Source of the DNA: an uncultured Spirochaetales bacterium
GTDB lineage: Bacteria > Spirochaetota > Spirochaetia > Sphaerochaetales > Sphaerochaetaceae
DNA: 64,000 nt
Assembly: GCA_949285785.1 (NCBI GenBank)
Contig: CASEAG010000016.1
Location: 58,124 to 122,123, forward strand
Direction: 5' to 3'
Shown here: positions 34,433 through 41,953 of the stretch, piece by piece
Position numbering within the stretch: position 1 is the stretch's first letter
How the letters are laid out: the number at the start of each line of letters is the position of its first letter
The notes under the pieces: generated by a model
Told to the model about the DNA's origin: nothing
Databases searched by the model: none
What the model saw: only the letters and a program-made list of their open reading frames with translations
Program-made: the position numbers and the translations under genes

Positions 34433-35170
34433 ATGAAGTTCTATCCCGTCTATTATTTCACTTTGGCATGTCCGACGATCGACCGGACTCTCGAGAAGGT
34501 GGACCAGTATGTCGCCAAGGCTGCAGTGCGTGGCATCCAGATCGACATGCCCTCTGCGGATCCATATGGAGAGACGGACATGGTCAAGGCGATGATGGCC
34601 AAGTGCATCGCCGACTACAACGGCAACTATGACTACTATATGGACCAGATCCGATCGATACGCGATAAGCATAAGGATCTTGAGATTCATGTCGTCGTCT
34701 ATCCTGATGTAGTGGCGACAATCGGTAAGGAGAAATTTGCGGATTTCTGCAAGGAGATCGATGCCTTCACGGTGCGTATCGCAGGTACCGAGGTGTTTCC
34801 TGATTACATCGAATGCCTGAAGGAGAGAGGTCTGCCCGTATCCGATACCATCAACTATTTCATGCCTGAGGAGGACATCGAGAGGTGCAGGACGGCGACG
34901 GGAATCATCCATATGAGAACCCGGCGCAAGACCGAGGCGCCCAATCGTGGTCTGGAGACTTGGAAGGACCGTATTGCGTACGTCCGGGACAAAGGTGTCA
35001 CTGCACGCATATTCGCCACGGCGGATATGAAGACTGCAGATGATCTGGTCGTTGCGCGCGAGGGTGGTGCAGATGGTGTCTATGTCGGCAACGTCCTGAT
35101 GAATCTCTGGAATGATGAACCGGCTTTGTGGAAGCTGCTTGCCGAGATGCAGAGCACGATAGTCGAATGA
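34433..35170 (+). CDS. TrpA-like TIM-barrel protein, type 2b
   Basis: The 245-residue paralogue has IQIDMPSADPYGET: Gln36 in place of TrpA Glu49, Asp38, the conserved Asp-Pro of loop 2, and Glu47 in place of Asp60. A basic segment, HMRTRRKTEAPNRG, near 163-176 is shared with type 2c only. GNVLMNLW replaces the normal phosphate-site serine. An ACTGGAGG site lies before the ATG, and 27 nt separate it from type 2a. Function unknown; a lyase or aldolase on a phosphorylated substrate is plausible. Confidence 0.8.
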   Translation: MKFYPVYYFTLACPTIDRTLEKVDQYVAKAAVRGIQIDMPSADPYGETDMVKAMMAKCIADYNGNYDYYMDQIRSIRDKHKDLEIHVVVYPDVVATIGKEKFADFCKEIDAFTVRIAGTEVFPDYIECLKERGLPVSDTINYFMPEEDIERCRTATGIIHMRTRRKTEAPNRGLETWKDRIAYVRDKGVTARIFATADMKTADDLVVAREGGADGVYVGNVLMNLWNDEPALWKLLAEMQSTIVE

Positions 35171-35186
35171 AAAAGGAGGAGGAAAA

Positions 35187-35918
35187 ATGTCTTTCAGAGT
35201 GATTTACTACATCAGTTTGGCATGTCCTACGGTCGACAGGTCCATGGACATGGTCGAGAAGTATATTGCAGGAGGTGCCGACAGTTTCCAGATCGATATG
35301 CCCTCGCATGATCCGTATGGAGAGACCGACTTCATCAAGAAATGCATGGCGGATGCACTTGCCGCACATCCGTCTTATGACTATTACATGGACGCGTTCA
35401 GACAGCTCAGGAAGCGATATCCAGACATTCAGCTGAGCATAGTCGTATACAAGGACGTGATCGACGAGATCGGAATCGAGAGGTTCACGGATTTCTGCAA
35501 TGAACTTGGAATGTATTCCGTCCGGCTTGCCGGCAATGATGATCGGGATGCATATACGGCCTATATGAGGTCGCATGGTCTGTACACTGTCGAAGGTATC
35601 GGCTATTACATGCCCCAGGATCACATAGACCGGGTCAAGGGCCTCAACAACATAGTGACTTTGCGCACCAGACGGAAGACCGAGGCGCCGAACCGTGGTT
35701 TCGAGACCTGGAAACAGAGGATAGACTACATCCGTTGCCAGGGTGTCACGGCTCCGATCTTCGCAATCGCCGACATGAAAAGCGCTGCAGACCTTGAAGC
35801 CGCGAAGGAAGGTGGGGCTGACGGTGTCATCGTCGGTAATGTCCTGATGAGGCTCTGGGATGACGAGGCCGCCTTCAAGGCCAAGCTTGCGGAACTTCAG
35901 GCCTGTGCCGTGAAATAG
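35187..35918 (+). CDS. TrpA-like TIM-barrel protein, type 2c
   Basis: The 243-residue paralogue is closest to type 2b. It shares YYISLACPTVDRSM, FQIDMPSHDPYGET (Gln35, Asp37, Glu46), the basic RTRRKTEAPNRG and GNVLMRLW. AAAAGGAGGAGG precedes the ATG, with 16 nt from the previous gene. Three adjacent paralogues of one fold may act as sequential enzymes or as a hetero-oligomer. No partner resembling TrpB is present. Confidence 0.8.
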   Translation: MSFRVIYYISLACPTVDRSMDMVEKYIAGGADSFQIDMPSHDPYGETDFIKKCMADALAAHPSYDYYMDAFRQLRKRYPDIQLSIVVYKDVIDEIGIERFTDFCNELGMYSVRLAGNDDRDAYTAYMRSHGLYTVEGIGYYMPQDHIDRVKGLNNIVTLRTRRKTEAPNRGFETWKQRIDYIRCQGVTAPIFAIADMKSAADLEAAKEGGADGVIVGNVLMRLWDDEAAFKAKLAELQACAVK

Positions 35919-35928
35919 GTCGGTTTGT

Positions 35929-37167
35929 ATGCAGACGAAGAGAAGCGGATTCTTCTATGGGTGGGTCGTCGTAGCCGGATGCGTGATGCTCCGGCTTGGC
36001 CTCGGCATCCCGAACTATTCGATGAGCGTCTTCCTGATTCCGATGTGCGAGTCTCTGGACATATCGAGGGCGGCTTTCTCGTTCTACTCGACGTTCAGCC
36101 ACATCATGACGATGATAATGCTTCCGTTCATCGGCAAGTGGTTCAGAAAGTACAGCTTCAAGCTTCTGTTGTATGCCGGTGCCGTGATGACGACGATCGC
36201 CATATTCTGTTACTCGCTTGTAAGTGAGGTATGGCACTTCTATCTGTTCTCCGCTCTGAACGGAATCTTCTCTGGCTTTCTGAACTCCGTTCCCATCGCC
36301 ATGCTCATGGCGAACTGGTTCCTCGAGAGAAGGGCACTTGCGACAAGCATCGCGTTTGCCGGATCCGGGATATCGGCGATGTTCGTGGTTCCTCTTGCGA
36401 ACAGCATCATAGAGAATTCGAGCTGGAACAACGCCTTCAGAATCATTGCATTCATTTATATGGTTCTGGTGTTCATTCCGGTGATCTTCCTTATCAAGGT
36501 ATATCCTTCCGATGTGGGGCAGAGCCAGTTCGGCGCAAGGGAGACCGAATCCGGGGCCACGCCGGTTTCTGAACGGGGCATAACGCGGAACCAGGCGCTC
36601 AGGACCAGGACGTTCTGGTGTGTCGGCATCGCGATGTTCCTTACCGGATTCGTGTTCATGGGGACCCAGAATCATGTCATCGCATATCTGTGTGATATCG
36701 GATTCTCCTCCGACTTCGCATCGATAGCATACTCGACGATAATGTTCTTCGACACCATAGGAAAGATAGGGCTTGGTCTTGTATATGAGAAGGCGGGATT
36801 CCGCCGGACGAACATAATCATTTTCCTGATGTTCTTCATTGCCGAGATTGTCCTTCTCTTCATCTCGTCGGCTCCGATGGCCTTGGCATATGCTGTCATC
36901 ATGGGCCTGTGTGCAGGAATCCAGACCGGTGTGTATCCTACGGTCATCAACCGCCTGATGGGGGACAAGGAATACGGCATCATCTACAGCAACGAGCAGG
37001 TCATGTATTTCGTTGGGATGGCTCTGGGTGTTCCGTTCTCCGGTCTGGTCTTCGATGTCATGGGAACCTATCGTGTCGCCTGGCTGCTGTATTCGGCTGT
37101 GATACTTTTGATTCTCTTCCTCATTCTCTATGCCCAGAGGATGTCCGCCAAGGAAGTCGAAATGTGA
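35929..37167 (+). CDS. MFS transporter, oxalate:formate antiporter-like group
   Basis: The 412-residue protein has about 12 transmembrane helices and opens with FYGWVVVAGCVMLRLGLG, as in OFA/monocarboxylate-type MFS carriers. It probably exports an organic acid or alcohol end product, or imports a monocarboxylate. It starts 10 nt after the TrpA-like type 2c gene and is the last gene before a strong terminator. It lacks a strong ribosome site, so coupling to the preceding gene is likely. Confidence 0.85.
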   Translation: MQTKRSGFFYGWVVVAGCVMLRLGLGIPNYSMSVFLIPMCESLDISRAAFSFYSTFSHIMTMIMLPFIGKWFRKYSFKLLLYAGAVMTTIAIFCYSLVSEVWHFYLFSALNGIFSGFLNSVPIAMLMANWFLERRALATSIAFAGSGISAMFVVPLANSIIENSSWNNAFRIIAFIYMVLVFIPVIFLIKVYPSDVGQSQFGARETESGATPVSERGITRNQALRTRTFWCVGIAMFLTGFVFMGTQNHVIAYLCDIGFSSDFASIAYSTIMFFDTIGKIGLGLVYEKAGFRRTNIIIFLMFFIAEIVLLFISSAPMALAYAVIMGLCAGIQTGVYPTVINRLMGDKEYGIIYSNEQVMYFVGMALGVPFSGLVFDVMGTYRVAWLLYSAVILLILFLILYAQRMSAKEVEM

Positions 37168-37210
37168 TTCCATTGAGCTGAAAAACCCCTTTTCCGCCAA
37201 TTGTGATGCT

Positions 37211-37260
37211 GGGGGCTGTGAAGAAAGATGTTCTTTCGTCATGGCCCCCTTTCCTTTTCT
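37211..37260 (+). terminator. Terminator at the right end of the catabolic island
   Basis: A long hairpin (GGGGGC at 37211-37216 with GCCCCC at 37244-37249, inner AAGAA/TTCTT) is followed by TTTCCTTTTCT. Confidence 0.85.
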
Positions 37261-37349
37261 CCAAAGAAGATGACCTGTCTGCTTTGTTCGACTAATGTGA
37301 AATTTGCCATGAATGCCATTTTTTCACCTATGGAGATAGCATGCTTCCA

Positions 37350-37376
37350 TTGACAAGAGGACGGGGGGGGTAGCCT
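37350..37376 (+). promoter_or_regulatory. Promoter with a G8 tract in its spacer
   Basis: TTGACA (37350-37355) and TAGCCT (37371-37376) are separated by only 15 bp, of which 37363-37370 are eight Gs. Gain of two Gs would restore the optimal 17-bp spacing. This matches the design of slipped-strand phase-variable promoters. Confidence 0.55.
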
Positions 37377-37407
37377 TTCCGCAGAAAATCGAAAAGGAGA
37401 ATGCGAA

Positions 37408-38832
37408 ATGAAGAAACTCATCGTCATTCTGATGGCATTCCTGATGCTGTTCAGTTTCATCGCCTGTGATGACAACACACCTGTCCCTCCTGCAGTCGAG
37501 GAGCCGAATCCCCCGGTCGACCCCGATGTGCCTGTGAATCCTGACAATCCTGATCAACCTGATAATCCAGACCAGCCGGATAATCCTGCTCTGGAGGATG
37601 GAAGTGAAGAGCATCCATTCAGAATCGAGACCTGGAGTGAACTGAAGGACATCGCTTCTCTCAAGGGTACAGGAACGACGACATACGTCACAATCATGAA
37701 CGATATAAACGTCCCTGCCGGCGAGTATGTCGACGCCATAAGCAACATGGTGATTTCCGGAGCCAATGGCGGGGTTACGCTGACGGTCTCCGAAGGTGAA
37801 AGCTGCGGATACCTGTTCGAGCTTGTCGACGATGTCACGATAAGAGACATAACCTATGTAATGAAAAGCGAGGCGAAGACATTCATCCGTTCTGCATTCG
37901 GAGATGTCACCTTGGATAACATCGTGCTTGAAGGCTCCATAACCGTCACGAGCAACAACACGTCTGGTTTCGTCACGTACGGCAACTGGCACTCCTCCGG
38001 TTATGATGCAGATGAGGACTGCGACATCACATTCATCAACTGCGTGAACAAGGCCGATTTCAATGATGTGAACAATTCCTATGGCGCACCTTTCATCAGC
38101 TTCACTATGAACAATGGTACATATAAGACCAATCTCGTCTTCGATGGATGCTCAAACGAAGGAGACTTGTTCTATGGCAAGTGGGCGAGCATCCTGATTG
38201 GAAATGCAAATGGTAACAACTTGCCAGGCAGTGTCATAGTACGCAACGGATTCACGAATACTGGAAGAATCGGCAGTTTCGATAAGACCGCCTTCTGTTC
38301 TCACACCGATGCGGTTGAGGATGCTGTGAAATACGAAAACTGTAATAAGCCGAATCTGGAAGGTCAGACATACCTGCAGAAAAAGACTGGACTCTCATTT
38401 GCTGAAAACAATTGGAATGTGAACTCTGATGACAACGAAGTGGTAAGAGTTGGTCTTCTTGGACGGCTGTATATCGGGTTCTTCAAAGACGGCACGGAGA
38501 TCGAGCATGCAGCAAACTATACGCTTGAAATCGCGAACTCTTCTGTACAGAGTGGAAATGTGTTCACGATGGCAAAGCCTGAATCCTTTGCCGTGATCGG
38601 CTCTCGTGATTATACCGAAAGTGCGCCTGAAGATGGAACGCTTGTGACGAAGGATGGGAAGCAGTATTGGTATGTAGGAGAAACCGATGAAGGCTTCTAT
38701 TCTGTCCCAGGAAATCCGCCGGAGAAGGATGGTATTGCGGAATTCACGAAATACTACCTTGCCGGATACGATGCGGACGGGAACGCAATAGTCATGGTGG
38801 AACTGACTCCAGAAAATCTGCCACAGAACTGA
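37408..38832 (+). CDS. Predicted surface lipoprotein, beta-helix-like
   Basis: The 474-residue protein has a lipoprotein signal peptide with lipobox FIAC (Cys20). A Pro/Asp-rich stalk follows (about 28-65) with repeated PDNPDQPDNP units. The rest is a long Thr/Asn/Gly/Val-rich region with short beta-strand repeats such as VTLDNIVLEGSITV and DITFINCVN, like right-handed beta-helix adhesins or polysaccharide-binding proteins. AAAAGGAG lies 8 nt before the ATG. No family is recognised. The promoter carries a G8 tract, so phase-variable surface exposure is possible. Codon use is more AT-rich than in flanking housekeeping genes. Confidence 0.75.
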   Translation: MKKLIVILMAFLMLFSFIACDDNTPVPPAVEEPNPPVDPDVPVNPDNPDQPDNPDQPDNPALEDGSEEHPFRIETWSELKDIASLKGTGTTTYVTIMNDINVPAGEYVDAISNMVISGANGGVTLTVSEGESCGYLFELVDDVTIRDITYVMKSEAKTFIRSAFGDVTLDNIVLEGSITVTSNNTSGFVTYGNWHSSGYDADEDCDITFINCVNKADFNDVNNSYGAPFISFTMNNGTYKTNLVFDGCSNEGDLFYGKWASILIGNANGNNLPGSVIVRNGFTNTGRIGSFDKTAFCSHTDAVEDAVKYENCNKPNLEGQTYLQKKTGLSFAENNWNVNSDDNEVVRVGLLGRLYIGFFKDGTEIEHAANYTLEIANSSVQSGNVFTMAKPESFAVIGSRDYTESAPEDGTLVTKDGKQYWYVGETDEGFYSVPGNPPEKDGIAEFTKYYLAGYDADGNAIVMVELTPENLPQN

Positions 38833-39095
38833 GCCGGAATCGATTTGCTGAATCAATGTCAGGGCCTAGAGGTACATGATGCTTCCAGGCTCTGATCTTA
38901 TTCCTTTAATCAGCAGTCTCTTTTGGAAGATTTTCCAGAGTTTTCGACATTGCGTTTTGTTGCATATCATCAAATATCATCAGGTTGTTTGCAGAAATCT
39001 GCATGTTTTTGGCTTGTATCTTTGGCATTGCCTCAATTTATGTTGACAGCTTCTTGAAACGGGACTTAAGCTTTCAGTGCAAGGAGATGTTGAGT

Positions 39096-40433
39096 ATGTA
39101 CGATGTCGACAGCTTCATGGCGGATCTTCAGAGAAGGAACCCTGCACAGGATGAGTTCATCCAGGCGGTAAGAGAGGTCGTCGAGAACGTCATCGACGTT
39201 GTGAACGACAACCCGCAGTATATCCATAACAGGATACTCGAGCGCATCACGGAACCGGACCGTGTCGTCTCGTTCAAGGTGGAATGGGAGGACGACAACG
39301 GCGACATCCAGGTCAACAGGGGATACCGGGTCCAGTTCAACAACGCGCTCGGTCCCTACAAGGGCGGGCTGCGCTTCCATTCCTCGGTCACTCTGGGGTC
39401 TCTGAAGTTCCTCGGCTTCGAGCAGATATTCAAGAATGCGCTCACCAGCCTCCCGATGGGAGGAGGCAAGGGGGGAAGCGACTTCTCCACAAGAGGCAGG
39501 AGCGATGCCGAGATACTGCGTTTCTGTCGTTCATTCATGACCGAACTGCAGAAATACCTCGGTCCCGACACCGATGTGCCTGCCGGCGACATCGGCGTGG
39601 GAGCACGCGAGATAGGCTATCTGTATGGCCAGTACAAGAGGATCAGAGGCGAGAACACCGGAGTGCTCACAGGCAAGGGCCTGGGCTGGGGCGGTTCGCT
39701 GGTACGGCCGGAGGCAACGGGCTTCGGTACCATGTACTTCGCCTCCGAGATGCTCTCCCATGTCGGAGACTCCGTCAAGGGCAAGAGGATCGCGATATCC
39801 GGATTCGGCAACGTGGCATGGGGCGCCGTCCTGAAGGCGACGGAACTTGGTGCCAAGGTCGTCACGATCTCCGGACCAGATGGTTACATCTTGGACGAGG
39901 ATGGCATAAGCACGCCGGAGAAGGCCGCCTTCATGCTGCAGCTCAGGGCGAGCAACAACGATGTCGTCAAACCGTATGCCGACCGCTTCAAGGCGCAGTT
40001 CGTCCCGGGCAGAAAGCCCTGGGAGGTGCCTGTGGACATGGCATTCCCCTGTGCGATCCAGAACGAGCTCTCGCTCGAGGATGCGAAGGCCCTGGTGTCG
40101 AACGGATGCCGATACGTCGTCGAGACGTCGAACATGGGTGTGTGTGCAGATGCCGCCTCGTATCTGATCGACAAGCGCGTCAGCCTGGCTCCCGGCAAGG
40201 CCGCCAACGCCGGAGGCGTAGCGGTGTCCGGTCTGGAGATGAGCCAGAACGCCCAGCACCTGTACTGGACCCGCGAGGAGGTCGATGCCAGACTGAAGCA
40301 CATAATGAGCCGGATCCATGAAGCCTGTGTCAAGGACGGACTCGAGGATGACGGATACCTGAACTACGTCAAGGGCGCGAACATCGCCGGCTTCCGCAAG
40401 GTCGCCGATGCGATGTGCCAGCAGGGTTACTGA
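39096..40433 (+). CDS. gdhA: Glutamate dehydrogenase, hexameric type
   Basis: The 445-residue enzyme interconverts 2-oxoglutarate plus ammonium and glutamate. Signatures include GPYKGGLRFH, the catalytic-lysine region SLPMGGGKGGSDF, PAGDIGVGAREIGYLYG and the nucleotide-binding GFGNVAWGA. Length and sequence fit the small NADP-type class. AAGGAG at 39081-39086 is 9 nt before the ATG at 39096; the ATG at 39087 abuts it. TTGACA at 39043-39048 is a possible -35. The 263 bp upstream (38833-39095) otherwise hold only a weak hairpin near 38873. Its end overlaps the convergent nitroreductase by 7 bp. Confidence 0.92.
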   Translation: MYDVDSFMADLQRRNPAQDEFIQAVREVVENVIDVVNDNPQYIHNRILERITEPDRVVSFKVEWEDDNGDIQVNRGYRVQFNNALGPYKGGLRFHSSVTLGSLKFLGFEQIFKNALTSLPMGGGKGGSDFSTRGRSDAEILRFCRSFMTELQKYLGPDTDVPAGDIGVGAREIGYLYGQYKRIRGENTGVLTGKGLGWGGSLVRPEATGFGTMYFASEMLSHVGDSVKGKRIAISGFGNVAWGAVLKATELGAKVVTISGPDGYILDEDGISTPEKAAFMLQLRASNNDVVKPYADRFKAQFVPGRKPWEVPVDMAFPCAIQNELSLEDAKALVSNGCRYVVETSNMGVCADAASYLIDKRVSLAPGKAANAGGVAVSGLEMSQNAQHLYWTREEVDARLKHIMSRIHEACVKDGLEDDGYLNYVKGANIAGFRKVADAMCQQGY

Positions 40434-41200
40434 CCGTCGTCGAACCAGGGCGCGAGGAAGATCTTCGTGCTCCTGTTCATCTCCTTCATGAAGTCTGAGG
40501 TGTACTTCCTGTTGTAGTAGCCGTCGGCGTATGTGCCCGTGTTGTCAAGCGGAAGGGTCTTTCTCTCGCGGCTGAACTCCTCCTGGTTGCGGTACATGGC
40601 GCTCAGGCGCTCCTGTGTCAGGTCCGGGTAGTCGTCCGTGAAGTAGAAGTCCTCGTTCTCGGGCCGGGGCAGGAGGGGTGCCCTTATCTCCTCCTTCGGA
40701 TAGCCCAACACCAGCAGGCAGGCCGGGACCGCGTATGTCGGCAGATGGAACGTGTCCCTGACCGTCTCGTAGTTCTCGATGATGTCTCCGATGTAGCATG
40801 AGCGCAGACCAAGCGCCTCCGCGGCGAGGACGCACGTCTGCGCAGCCGCCATCGCATCCTGCATCCCGAGGTGGAAGTCCCCGATGCCCGGCTTGCGCAT
40901 CGGCTTTCCCGTCTTGGCCTCGCTGTCGGAGAAGTGGAAGTATTCGAGCCATTTGTGGCAGTCCACCAGGAAGAGATACACCAGAGGCGCTTTCGCGATG
41001 AACGCCTGGTTGTCGCATGTCCTGGAAAGGACCTCCTTCTTCGCCGGGTCCGTGACCCTGATCATGGACCACACCTGCATGTTGCCTCCGCTGGGGGCCC
41101 TGAGCGTCATCGTCAACAGCCTGTCCTCCACGTCCTTCTCCACGGGGCGCGGGTCGAATGTACGATAGCTTCTGCGCTTCATTATCACATCGTCAAACAT
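40427..41200 (-). CDS. Nitroreductase-family flavoprotein
   Basis: The 257-residue FMN-dependent reductase shows KRRSYRTFDPRPVEK near the start (FMN phosphate contacts), APSGGNMQVW, and GDIIENYETVRD with LLVLGYPKEE. Members reduce nitroaromatics, quinones or enones with NAD(P)H. The start at 41200 has AAAGGAG 7 nt upstream; the 15 codons further upstream are not needed. Substrate unknown. Confidence 0.88.
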   Translation of the reverse strand: MFDDVIMKRRSYRTFDPRPVEKDVEDRLLTMTLRAPSGGNMQVWSMIRVTDPAKKEVLSRTCDNQAFIAKAPLVYLFLVDCHKWLEYFHFSDSEAKTGKPMRKPGIGDFHLGMQDAMAAAQTCVLAAEALGLRSCYIGDIIENYETVRDTFHLPTYAVPACLLVLGYPKEEIRAPLLPRPENEDFYFTDDYPDLTQERLSAMYRNQEEFSRERKTLPLDNTGTYADGYYNRKYTSDFMKEMNRSTKIFLAPWFDDGQ

Positions 41201-41253
41201 GTCGGCTCCTTTCAACTTCATTGCATTTGATTCTACCTTGTTCATTTATTCTC

Positions 41254-41283
41254 TTCCACTGCCGCACAGTGAAGTGCTAGAGT
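41254..41283 (+). promoter_or_regulatory. Leaderless promoter of the acetyltransferase gene
   Basis: TTCCAC (41254-41259), an 18-bp spacer and TAGAGT (41278-41283) end 7 nt before the ATG at 41291. There is no Shine-Dalgarno sequence. Confidence 0.5.
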
Positions 41284-41290
41284 CGAATGC

Positions 41291-41815
41291 ATGGACAATG
41301 CGTATCTCAGGAGAGCGGTAGTTGAGGACGAGGCGACATGCATGCGCATCCTCGAGGAGGGCAGGGCCTTCCAGCGTAGCCAGGGCTTCGTGCAGTGGAG
41401 CGACGGCTATCCCGCCCTCTGCGATGTCAGGTCCGACATCGCCAAGGGCATCGGCCATCTGCTGATGATCGATGGACAGGAGGCCGGATACGTCTGCCTG
41501 GATCCGGACGGAGAGCCGGAATACCCCGGCATAAGAGGTGCCTGGCACCGCGATGAACCTTACATCGTCATCCGCCGCATATCGTTCTCGAGCGCATATG
41601 CAGGGCGGGGTCTGTCGAGGCTGATGTTCTCCTCGATCGACCGGCATTGTCTCAAGTGCGGCTCCGGCTATCTTCGGGTGAACACCGGAAAGGAGAACCT
41701 GCGGATGCAGCATGCCCTGTCCAATGCCGGATACGAGTACTGCGGCATCGTCGTCCTGATGGGCATAGAGCGCCTTGCGTATGACAGGACCGTCGACCCG
41801 AACATGGTGTCGTAG
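41291..41815 (+). CDS. GNAT-family N-acetyltransferase
   Basis: The 174-residue protein has the GNAT fold, with YIVIRRISFSSAYAGRGLSRLM forming strand 4 and the acetyl-CoA pyrophosphate loop (about 96-117) and NAGYEYCGIV near the C-terminus. The acceptor substrate cannot be predicted. It is a monocistronic gene between nitroreductase and PFOR, transcribed from a leaderless promoter. Confidence 0.83.
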   Translation: MDNAYLRRAVVEDEATCMRILEEGRAFQRSQGFVQWSDGYPALCDVRSDIAKGIGHLLMIDGQEAGYVCLDPDGEPEYPGIRGAWHRDEPYIVIRRISFSSAYAGRGLSRLMFSSIDRHCLKCGSGYLRVNTGKENLRMQHALSNAGYEYCGIVVLMGIERLAYDRTVDPNMVS

Positions 41816-41853
41816 GCCGGTTCTTCCCCATCTTTTCCACATTTTTGAAACAG

Positions 41854-41886
41854 GATTCCATTATTGGAATCTTGAAAGCATATAAT
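41854..41886 (+). promoter_or_regulatory. PFOR promoter with palindromic operator
   Basis: A perfect inverted repeat, GATTCCA-TTAT-TGGAATC (41854-41871), sits just upstream of a perfect TATAAT (41881-41886) and covers the place where the -35 would be. It is a likely binding site for an unidentified repressor or redox regulator. Confidence 0.6.
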
Positions 41887-41953
41887 ACTGGGGTTATTAT
41901 ATGAAATGGCTTTTCGGCCGAAACAAGAAATCCAAACGCGTATGGAGAAAACG

